A stretch of 64,000 nucleotides of DNA from Drosophila persimilis. Its lineage: Eukaryota > Arthropoda > Insecta > Diptera > Drosophilidae. The stretch is taken from positions 16,142,501 to 16,206,500 of the forward strand of contig NW_020825294.1 in assembly GCF_003286085.1 (NCBI RefSeq). The letters are read 5' to 3'. Below, in pieces: positions 48,707 through 57,470 of this stretch (its first letter is position 1; the number at the start of each line of letters is the position of its first letter). The notes beneath the pieces are model-generated. The model was not told the DNA's origin. It worked only from the letters and a program-made list of their open reading frames with translations, and ran no database searches. The translations under genes and the position numbers were made by a program.

Positions 48707-49239
48707 CTTAAGTGGAAGACGTCCTCGGATTCCATTAAGCCGTCAATTAGCACTTGGAGGTCACGTTGGCGTCTGTTTCTCGGAGCCAATCCAGATATTA
48801 TCGGTCTTCTTACGAGTCCTGATTCCAGTTGGTCGATGTGTCGTAAGTTTCCATACTTAACCTTTATAAGTACGGCAAGCTCGGTACGTCTTCATGGTTT
48901 ATTATGTCGAGGAATGTGGATACTGTTGATCCTGGAGACTTCCTCGCGTAGTTCTGTTTATCGATTGTATCCACTATGTCGTTTATGATGATTATGCCAT
49001 CATCGATGCGTGTTACAGGTTCGAGATGGCTGGGCCGAGTTGGACAGTGCGCGATGACACCTGTAATTGCTGCGCACAAGTTGTGTAGGGAAGTTTTTTA
49101 CAGAATTTTGTTGTAAGAGTGGTAGCGCAGTTTCCGATAGCTGTAACATGGTTACCACCGTCGGCAATTTTTCGTCTTCGGTGAAGTTAATTGTGATGCC
49201 GTTGTGCTCAACAGGGTGATTACAGATTAATCTTACAGA

Positions 49240-49242
<3 letters not shown>

Positions 49243-49275
<33 letters not shown>
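49243..49275 (-). repeat. Homopolymer (33 T on plus, poly-A in the env sense)
   Basis: An uninterrupted run of 33 T. In the env reading it gives about eleven lysines. It may be an expanded homopolymer or the tail of a lost insertion; length could be affected by sequencing error. Confidence 0.9.
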
Positions 49276-49277
<2 letters not shown>

Positions 49278-49607
49278 AAACTAGGTAAGGCTTAGGAAAG
49301 AATTCATTATTAAATAAAACTTTGATTTTAGCTTCCTCTATTAAATCAGTAATAGTTAAATTCGTAGAGTGTTCATTAATTATTCGTCTCAAATCGTGAG
49401 AGTCTAATACGGAAGGGTTAACAATTCCTATCTTTGCAAGTGTAACTGATAACATTAATGCTTTTAATTCTGAAATAATTATTCTGTTTCTTGAAAGTAA
49501 TGTCTCATTTGCGATTGTAGGAATTGGTTTCTTAACTCTTCTGTATCCTCTATTATTGTTGTATATTGAATAGTGAAGAGGAATATGAACTCATTATGAA
49601 CTGATGT

Positions 49608-52600
49608 CTATCTTAAATTGTCCTTGTGGACCACCCTTCCTTTTATTAGGACCGTTGTCCCCAAGTCTGCCTCGATTTTATTTTCGGTGTACAAAGGTGT
49701 CAGTTTGTTTCCTAATCGTTTGTTTGCTTTTACAAGGACTGTGTCACCTACTTGAAACTGTCTATCATGTCTTACTTCATTCAGTTTTTTCATTTGGAGT
49801 TGTTGTGCTTTATGAACTCTATTCCTGATTTCCACCTCAAGTTCAGGGGAGGACGAGTGAATTACATCGACCGGACGTTTCTTCGTTACGGAGTGAACTG
49901 TGTTATTGTATTCAATAGTTGCTTGAAGTATCGTTTCCACAGTATTTGTAAGCTTCCTTTGGGCTGTTAAACATCTCGCAATGTCATTAAGGGTGCTATG
50001 GAATCTTTCGACTTGTCCATTGGAAGTACTATGAAGTGGTGGAGCATTTATAATTTGAATGTTATATTGGTTACTTAATAATGATTTTATTGTCTCGGAC
50101 TTTATGGAAGGTTCGTTATCGCAATAGATCGTCTTGGTGTTCCGGTAAAAATTGAGAAGTTGTAAAATTGCTGATTGTATGTCAACTATTGTTCTTGAAG
50201 CGATGGGTTGGACAACTGCAAATTTTGAAAGCTTGTCTATGCATGTGAGGAAATATTTTTTATCGGTTGAATATACGTCGATATGTAGCATTTCGCCCAC
50301 ATACGAGGGTATGGGTGTTTCCCCAAGTATTTGTTTTTGTGGGTGTCGGTTGTACTTGGCCGTTTGACAAATTTTGCAATTTGCAACAACCTCGTCTGCT
50401 AATTTGGTCATTTTCGGGAAAAAATAGTCTTGTAAAATTTGTTTTACATTCTCCTGTGCCGCCCTATGGACTCTATTGTGTTCTGTAATAACTATTTCTT
50501 TTTGTTCGTTCTTGTCCAAAATGTCATTTACTATATGTTTTGTGTATCGGAATATTGTTGTTGGAAATTTTTCTATTAATTTATGTTGAATGAATGCTAA
50601 TATGGGTAATTCGCAGTGGATTGCATTTCCGACATCTTTTTTGACAGCGTCACTTATTTTTTTAATTAACGAGTCCCTACTTGAGAAATATATTGTATGT
50701 CGGATCTTTTCACCGAACAAAATGGTTGTGCGATTTGAAGCTACTTCATGTTCCTCTATTATAATGTGGTTTCGAAAACAGTTGATTGGTTTGTCTGTTG
50801 ATTCTATAGTGTATGTAAGTGATATTTCGCTGTGTATTGTGGCCCTGTCTGACTGTGCATCATCTTCTAAGGTATGGATGTTGTGTCGTGATAGTGCGTC
50901 AGCGACGAAGTTTTCTTTTCCTGGCTTGTAGAAGATATTTGCATTGTACTCGTCTATGAGAGCTTTCCAACCTCTTATTTTTGCGTTTGGGTTGCGATCA
51001 GAAACTGCAAACGTTAGAGGCTGATGGTCTGTAAAAATATTTAAATTTTTTACTCCGTATAGATAGTTTCTGAGGTTTTTCAAAGCCCAAACTATAGCGA
51101 GCAGCTCTCTTTCGTTTGTTGCAAAGTTAAGTTCCCTATCCTTTAGTGTCCTTGATATCATGGTAATTGGCTTCCCGTCTTGTGATAAGACGGCTCCCAG
51201 ACCGAAGGACGAAGCATCTGTTGTTAGGTCAAATGCTTTCTTATAGTCAGGATAGAGTAACATTACGCTTTCGGATGCCAGAATCTCTTTTAGTTTATTG
51301 AATGCCGCGCACTGACTTTCGTCTAATTTGACTGGTATTTTCTTTGACTGTCCGGCGCTTACCTTGCCATTTTCGCCCTTAAGGATGTCACTTATGGGTT
51401 TAGCTATGGATGCAAAGTCTTTAATAAAACATCTATAGTAACTTGCAAGTCCAAGGAATGATCTGACGTTGAACAAAGTGGTTGGTCGTTCGTTGAGACG
51501 ACAAATCCTAAGTATTCGACATTCTCCTTGAAAAAGTGCGATTTTTCGCGCGAAACTCTCATATTGGCATCGTACAGTTTGTCTAAGACCCATGCGATAT
51601 GCTTGAAATGGCTTTCCATGTTGTCGGAAAAAATGATTACATCATCGACATAAACATAGCAAGTTTTCCCAATTTGCTCTCTGAGCACGTCGTCAATGGC
51701 CCTCTGAAAAATACTAGGTGCATTTTTCAAGCCAAAGGGGAGTCTACAGAACTCATACTTCCCATTTGCTACGGAGAAAGCTGTTTTTTCTCTATCTTTT
51801 TCTGCAAGTAAAATCTGATGGAATCCAGATTTAAGATCTAGGGTTGTAAAGTATTTAGCTGTACCCAAGTTGGATAATATAGAAACTATATTGGGAATGG
51901 GATATTTGTCATCTGTTGTTTTTAAATTTAGTTTCCTGAAATCTATGACCAAACGTTTTTTTTTTATTTCCCTGTTCATCGGTAGCTTTTTTGTCTACAA
52001 CCCAAACGGGGTTGTTGTATGGTGACCGAGACGGTCGTATTATACCACCTTTCAACAAGTCTTGAGTTTCTGCATTTACGAATTCTGAAACGCCCATTGG
52101 ATATGGGTACAATTTTGAATATATGGGATCTTCATTTTCTGTTCGGATAGTGCCAATGATATTTGTATTATATGGGAGTGCTTCATTTGGGTCTGCGAAA
52201 ACCCCTGTTCGGTTTCCTAACATCAGCTGAAACTTTTGGGATATAGTCTCAGGGACCTGTATTTCCTCGACATTTGTGAAATTTATGTTTGCACATTTTA
52301 AAAATTGGATTGCTTCGGAACCGAAGTTTGTTATTAATTTCTTATTCTTTAAGTCCAGTAGAACGTCACTCTGTTTTAATAGGTCAAGTCCAATTATACC
52401 GTCAAATGTCGTGAGGTTTGGTAGTAAAAAAATGTTGAGTTGGTATTGAAAAGGTGCATTATACATTTTTTGTCTATGCCACTATAGCCATGGATTGACT
52501 TCACTCGGAAGGGTTTATTTACTAGGGCAATATGTTTTAGTTCTTTTAATGGTTTTATGTAGTTTTTGGAAGCTCCTGTATCTATGAGTAATTTGATTGT

Positions 52601-52636
52601 TCTCCCTGCTACTGTCCTTTCTATGAACGGAAGCAA
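49608..52636 (-). pseudogene. Errantivirus pol, copy 1 (protease to integrase, complete 3' end)
   Basis: Order on the minus strand: protease with LLIDTGASKNYI near 52590; IGLDLLK segment; RT with DLKSGFHQ, FGLKNAPSIFQRA and YVDDVIIF; RNase H with LTTDASSFGLGAVLSQ and TDHQPL; integrase with a zinc domain ending CKIC and DDE residues in HIDVYS, YCDNEPS and GQVERFH; stop at 49608. Lesions: frame change near 52466 at a T6 run, another at the T10 run 51956-51965, and a frame-changing deletion near 51480-51500 where the linker after the RT palm is much shorter than expected. All are shared with copy 2. The integrase C-terminus is present only in this copy. Confidence 0.88.
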
Positions 52637-52696
52637 GGAGTTATGTCTAAAAAATTAATCTGGTCATAATCTGAAAGGTCGTTTTCTAAGCCATCA
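49954..52696 (-). repeat. 2743-bp tandem duplication, copy 1
   Basis: Matches 52700-55442 at constant offset 2746. I found one substitution in the parts I compared (51623 g versus 54369 t, changing Asp to Glu near YVDD). The units are separated by three extra bases (52697-52699). Confidence 0.92.
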
Positions 52697-55382
52697 TCAT
52701 TCCTTTGGGCTGTTAAACATCTCGCAATGTCATTAAGGGTGCTATGGAATCTTTCGACTTGTCCATTGGAAGTACTATGAAGTGGTGGAGCATTTATAAT
52801 TTGAATGTTATATTGGTTACTTAATAATGATTTTATTGTCTCGGACTTTATGGAAGGTTCGTTATCGCAATAGATCGTCTTGGTGTTCCGGTAAAAATTG
52901 AGAAGTTGTAAAATTGCTGATTGTATGTCAACTATTGTTCTTGAAGCGATGGGTTGGACAACTGCAAATTTTGAAAGCTTGTCTATGCATGTGAGGAAAT
53001 ATTTTTTATCGGTTGAATATACGTCGATATGTAGCATTTCGCCCACATACGAGGGTATGGGTGTTTCCCCAAGTATTTGTTTTTGTGGGTGTCGGTTGTA
53101 CTTGGCCGTTTGACAAATTTTGCAATTTGCAACAACCTCGTCTGCTAATTTGGTCATTTTCGGGAAAAAATAGTCTTGTAAAATTTGTTTTACATTCTCC
53201 TGTGCCGCCCTATGGACTCTATTGTGTTCTGTAATAACTATTTCTTTTTGTTCGTTCTTGTCCAAAATGTCATTTACTATATGTTTTGTGTATCGGAATA
53301 TTGTTGTTGGAAATTTTTCTATTAATTTATGTTGAATGAATGCTAATATGGGTAATTCGCAGTGGATTGCATTTCCGACATCTTTTTTGACAGCGTCACT
53401 TATTTTTTTAATTAACGAGTCCCTACTTGAGAAATATATTGTATGTCGGATCTTTTCACCGAACAAAATGGTTGTGCGATTTGAAGCTACTTCATGTTCC
53501 TCTATTATAATGTGGTTTCGAAAACAGTTGATTGGTTTGTCTGTTGATTCTATAGTGTATGTAAGTGATATTTCGCTGTGTATTGTGGCCCTGTCTGACT
53601 GTGCATCATCTTCTAAGGTATGGATGTTGTGTCGTGATAGTGCGTCAGCGACGAAGTTTTCTTTTCCTGGCTTGTAGAAGATATTTGCATTGTACTCGTC
53701 TATGAGAGCTTTCCAACCTCTTATTTTTGCGTTTGGGTTGCGATCAGAAACTGCAAACGTTAGAGGCTGATGGTCTGTAAAAATATTTAAATTTTTTACT
53801 CCGTATAGATAGTTTCTGAGGTTTTTCAAAGCCCAAACTATAGCGAGCAGCTCTCTTTCGTTTGTTGCAAAGTTAAGTTCCCTATCCTTTAGTGTCCTTG
53901 ATATCATGGTAATTGGCTTCCCGTCTTGTGATAAGACGGCTCCCAGACCGAAGGACGAAGCATCTGTTGTTAGGTCAAATGCTTTCTTATAGTCAGGATA
54001 GAGTAACATTACGCTTTCGGATGCCAGAATCTCTTTTAGTTTATTGAATGCCGCGCACTGACTTTCGTCTAATTTGACTGGTATTTTCTTTGACTGTCCG
54101 GCGCTTACCTTGCCATTTTCGCCCTTAAGGATGTCACTTATGGGTTTAGCTATGGATGCAAAGTCTTTAATAAAACATCTATAGTAACTTGCAAGTCCAA
54201 GGAATGATCTGACGTTGAACAAAGTGGTTGGTCGTTCGTTGAGACGACAAATCCTAAGTATTCGACATTCTCCTTGAAAAAGTGCGATTTTTCGCGCGAA
54301 ACTCTCATATTGGCATCGTACAGTTTGTCTAAGACCCATGCGATATGCTTGAAATGGCTTTCCATGTTTTCGGAAAAAATGATTACATCATCGACATAAA
54401 CATAGCAAGTTTTCCCAATTTGCTCTCTGAGCACGTCGTCAATGGCCCTCTGAAAAATACTAGGTGCATTTTTCAAGCCAAAGGGGAGTCTACAGAACTC
54501 ATACTTCCCATTTGCTACGGAGAAAGCTGTTTTTTCTCTATCTTTTTCTGCAAGTAAAATCTGATGGAATCCAGATTTAAGATCTAGGGTTGTAAAGTAT
54601 TTAGCTGTACCCAAGTTGGATAATATAGAAACTATATTGGGAATGGGATATTTGTCATCTGTTGTTTTTAAATTTAGTTTCCTGAAATCTATGACCAAAC
54701 GTTTTTTTTTTATTTCCCTGTTCATCGGTAGCTTTTTTGTCTACAACCCAAACGGGGTTGTTGTATGGTGACCGAGACGGTCGTATTATACCACCTTTCA
54801 ACAAGTCTTGAGTTTCTGCATTTACGAATTCTGAAACGCCCATTGGATATGGGTACAATTTTGAATATATGGGATCTTCATTTTCTGTTCGGATAGTGCC
54901 AATGATATTTGTATTATATGGGAGTGCTTCATTTGGGTCTGCGAAAACCCCTGTTCGGTTTCCTAACATCAGCTGAAACTTTTGGGATATAGTCTCAGGG
55001 ACCTGTATTTCCTCGACATTTGTGAAATTTATGTTTGCACATTTTAAAAATTGGATTGCTTCGGAACCGAAGTTTGTTATTAATTTCTTATTCTTTAAGT
55101 CCAGTAGAACGTCACTCTGTTTTAATAGGTCAAGTCCAATTATACCGTCAAATGTCGTGAGGTTTGGTAGTAAAAAAATGTTGAGTTGGTATTGAAAAGG
55201 TGCATTATACATTTTTTGTCTATGCCACTATAGCCATGGATTGACTTCACTCGGAAGGGTTTATTTACTAGGGCAATATGTTTTAGTTCTTTTAATGGTT
55301 TTATGTAGTTTTTGGAAGCTCCTGTATCTATGAGTAATTTGATTGTTCTCCCTGCTACTGTCCTTTCTATGAACGGAAGCAA
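52621..55382 (-). pseudogene. Errantivirus pol, copy 2 (integrase truncated)
   Basis: Same domains and the same frame lesions as copy 1 (T6 run at 55212, T10 run at 54702-54711, RT-linker deletion near 54230). It is preceded by the genuine gag gene. The integrase keeps the DDE residues but ends after CLTAQR at the duplication joint (about 52700), where the reading frame enters a second copy of the gag C-terminus (LSDYDQINFLDI) and stops at 52621. The integrase C-terminal domain is therefore missing in this copy. Confidence 0.88.
52648..52654 (-). promoter_or_regulatory. Duplicated frameshift heptamer (copy 1)
   Basis: T TTT TTA in the same phase as in the intact gag end at 55394-55400. Here it sits in the fused integrase/gag-end frame, so it has no gag product before it. 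Confidence 0.75.
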
Positions 55383-55442
55383 GGAGTTATGTCTAAAAAA
55401 TTAATCTGGTCATAATCTGAAAGGTCGTTTTCTAAGCCATCA
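52700..55442 (-). repeat. 2743-bp tandem duplication, copy 2
   Basis: Upstream unit in the element's own orientation. It runs from the last ~76 bp of gag to the middle of integrase. Joint with copy 1 is at 52697-52699. Confidence 0.92.
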
Positions 55443-56707
55443 ACTTCGGCGTTTGCTATAGTTTGGTAATCCTGTTCTTCCTGATCGAGTAGGGTATCTT
55501 CTGCTTCTACGTGGTTAATTCTTTGTTGTTTCGGTCCCGTAAAACGTGCGCTACTATTGTTCGGTCGCTTGTTTGTTTGTCCCTGGTTGTTGTAGTCCGA
55601 TTGGTTGTTTTGTTGCTGACTTTGCCACTGGTTTTGTCTCTGAGGCGCGCTATTTTGTTGATACTGAGTAGTCTGCCTAAAACGTGAGGATGTGTCCACG
55701 TCCATTGGTTGGACCTGTTCTGATTTTGGTAAAAATTCTTGTTTCCTATACTGTGGGAGTTTCCCTAGTTGTCTTTGCCTTGTGTCCGTCATTAAATTCT
55801 CTCTGCCATGCTGTCTTTGTTCAGTTCTCTGAGCTTTTTCTTCTATGCTACGGGCGTAGCTTGAAGCGAACATATATCGATCATGATTAGCCTCAACTTC
55901 TTGAGCCAATGCCAAAGCAGAGGGTAGATCTTTTGGTCTTGCCGAGAATAGAACATCACTTAAAGTCTTCTTGGTTCCTGAGATGAACACTCGTAGAGCG
56001 TCCGCTCTGTATTTCTCATTCAATGAAGAAGCTACAGTGGTTTCGTTAGTCATAATTGTTTTGTTTATAAGGAGGGTCAGTTTCTTTTCTACTTCGTCAT
56101 AGTACTGTAATAATGTCAAATTTCCCTGCCGGAGCGTTGACATCTCTTGTTCAATTAAGTATATTGGTCGTTTGTCTGCGTACGTAAAGTCCAGTCGATC
56201 TATAATGGCTTTAAAATTAAGGGGAGTGTCGAAAGAAGAGAGTACCATATCAGCTGAGTTCTTAACTTTGTTTCTCAGTATTCCTAAAGCTTGATAATGT
56301 TTTGAGCTACCGTCAAATTTCTCATAAACTTTGTATGCGGTATGCGCAGCCTTCCTCCATGAGACATAGGTTTCATTCTTTCCCTCAAAGTCGGGCAGGG
56401 ATTTCATAATATCAAGAGTCTCATTACAGACAACGTCTGTTCTTATCTCTGCATCCTTGTACGCCACCACTTGAGGAGCGTTAATTTGTACACTATTTAA
56501 GCTCTCCTGAATACCCTTTAGTTTTGAAGTGAAGCTCTGTTCCTGTACGGCTAGTGCGCTTGAAACCGCGGCCTCTATCATGAGTCTGAGCTGCTCGTTT
56601 GATATATTCATTTCTAAATTTATGTTCTCTATTACGTCTTCCTGATAATTTGTTCCTTTTAGTTTCTGAAATTCTTTTACCAAATCTTGTACTTCCTTAT
56701 CACTCAT
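55367..56707 (-). CDS. Errantivirus gag (446 codons)
   Basis: ATG at 56705-56707, stop at 55367, fully open. The N-terminal half is helical-looking with EVQDLVKEFQKL; the C-terminal part is rich in Gln and Asn (YQQNSAPQRQNQWQSQQQNN). It has no CCHC knuckle, which is usual in the gypsy errantivirus clade, where basic and polar regions bind RNA. It would form the particle core. The last 16 codons overlap the pol frame and contain a slippery heptamer, so pol is expressed by -1 shifting in relatives. This is the only gene of the element without visible damage. Confidence 0.88.
   Translation of the reverse strand: MSDKEVQDLVKEFQKLKGTNYQEDVIENINLEMNISNEQLRLMIEAAVSSALAVQEQSFTSKLKGIQESLNSVQINAPQVVAYKDAEIRTDVVCNETLDIMKSLPDFEGKNETYVSWRKAAHTAYKVYEKFDGSSKHYQALGILRNKVKNSADMVLSSFDTPLNFKAIIDRLDFTYADKRPIYLIEQEMSTLRQGNLTLLQYYDEVEKKLTLLINKTIMTNETTVASSLNEKYRADALRVFISGTKKTLSDVLFSARPKDLPSALALAQEVEANHDRYMFASSYARSIEEKAQRTEQRQHGRENLMTDTRQRQLGKLPQYRKQEFLPKSEQVQPMDVDTSSRFRQTTQYQQNSAPQRQNQWQSQQQNNQSDYNNQGQTNKRPNNSSARFTGPKQQRINHVEAEDTLLDQEEQDYQTIANAEVDGLENDLSDYDQINFLDITPCFRS
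55394..55400 (-). promoter_or_regulatory. -1 ribosomal frameshift heptamer T TTT TTA
   Basis: On the minus strand the heptamer falls in the 0-frame codons AAT TTT TTA near the end of gag. A -1 slip leads straight into the protease frame (LLPFIERTVAGRT), which otherwise lacks its own start. Heptamers of this class are established slippery sites. Confidence 0.8.
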
Positions 56708-57212
56708 AACCTAAACAAAAAATGCACCTGTTTTTATTTATTTCACTCTCAATCAACTTGCAAGACTAAATTGTGTTTTATGTGGGGTTTTGAGTTTTTT
56801 TTTTTTTTAATGAACACTCTACTCACATGTTCTTTGTCATAAACTATGTTAGTATAGCTGCTTCTTGATGTCTTCTTGTTGGTAGGTGTATGGTGGTGTA
56901 TGGTGTACGGTTTATGGTGTATAGTGTACAATTTATGGTGTATGGTAGTATGGTGTCTTCCTTGTCTTCCAGATGCTGCTGGATTTATACTATGTTAGTA
57001 TAGCTGCTTCTTGATGTCTTCTTGTTGGTAGGTGTATGGTGGTGTATGGTGTACGGTTTATGGTGTATGGTGTACAATTTATGGTGTATGGTAGTATGGT
57101 GTCTTCTTTGTCTTCCAGATGCTGCTGGATCTGTTTTTTTTTTTATGTTCAATTGCGTGTATTGGTTTTTTATTTTTTCCGCTGGTTCAGGTTTTGCCGT
57201 GGGTTCGAATTA
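56708..57212 (-). other. Errantivirus leader with 146-bp tandem duplication
   Basis: The untranslated region between primer site and gag. 56843-56984 recurs at 56989-57130 (offset 146) with about two substitutions. Each copy contains multiple tatggtgta-like units on the plus strand. A T-run follows each end. No gene is seen. In gypsy the leader carries insulator sites; I do not recognise those motifs here. Confidence 0.8.
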
Positions 57213-57223
57213 GTTGGGCGCCA
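57213..57223 (-). other. Primer binding site, tRNA-Lys type
   Basis: tggcgcccaac on the minus strand directly follows the 5' LTR and overlaps its last base. The motif matches the 3' end of tRNA-Lys used by gypsy-clade elements. Confidence 0.85.
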
Positions 57224-57466
57224 ATTTTAATTTTATTTCTTTCAATTTTTATTTTATTTTATTCGGATTGAGATAGGCGTGGCGACGGCCGACGCGGTTT
57301 ATTTCTCCCCCCGAACTCCACTACTGCTTACAAGTAAGTTCCCAACGCTCCCGACGCTCACTGCTCGTTCTGCAACATTGTTGCGTATCCAAAACTCCGG
57401 TGTCGCTGGGCAACATCCCCTGTATAACGGCGGATCTTGTTTTTATATATATTTTTTTTTTTAACT
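57223..57466 (-). repeat. 5' LTR of the errantivirus (244 bp)
   Basis: Starts agttaaaaaaaaaaa next to TACA on the outer side and ends aaaatt at the primer site. It contains a GC-rich stretch (57274-57329) missing from the 3' LTR. Both LTRs share gcaacattgttgcg and tcgctgggcaacatcc. Confidence 0.88.
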
Positions 57467-57470
57467 TACA
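57467..57470. repeat. Target site duplication, right (taca)
   Basis: Second copy of TACA, after which the satellite monomer continues as tctctccgctgg. Confidence 0.9.

Larger units (their letters stand above)
48667..49590 (-). pseudogene. env-like gene, shortened and frameshifted
   Basis: The region between the pol stop and the 3' LTR encodes segments that resemble gypsy-clade Env, the envelope glycoprotein: 49455-49000 in one frame (begins near AKIGIVNPSVLDSHDL), then 49079-48864 in another (TRIDDGIIIINDIVDTI), then a C-terminal end (EDVFHLSEGG) that overlaps the purine tract and stops in the LTR at 48667. About 0.9 kb is present where gypsy-clade env is normally around 1.4 kb, so a large part is missing. 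A frame change lies near 49080, and a 33-base T run (49243-49275) interrupts the coding sequence as a lysine tract. Not functional. The start is uncertain. Confidence 0.7.
48503..57466 (-). mobile_element. Defective gypsy-clade errantivirus with internal tandem duplication
   Basis: Read on the minus strand: 5' LTR, tRNA-Lys-type primer site, 0.5-kb leader, gag, pol (protease, RT, RNase H, integrase, copy 2, truncated), a short gag end joined to a second pol (copy 1), a shortened env, purine tract, 3' LTR. Termini agtta...aatt and TACA target duplications fit gypsy-type errantiviruses, an insect endogenous retrovirus group. A 2743-bp segment covering the gag end through most of integrase is duplicated in tandem at offset 2746. 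Pol has frameshifts common to both copies and env is deleted internally, so the copy is dead. Confidence 0.93.

Noticed and set aside
49952-55442. Two separate errantivirus insertions
   Set aside because: Only one pair of LTRs and one TACA duplication exist, and the repeat units lack LTRs at their joint, so this is an internal tandem duplication.
57022-57230. Small hydrophobic plus-strand proteins opposite the errantivirus leader
   Set aside because: They are translations of the tatggtgta repeats and T runs in an untranslated leader.
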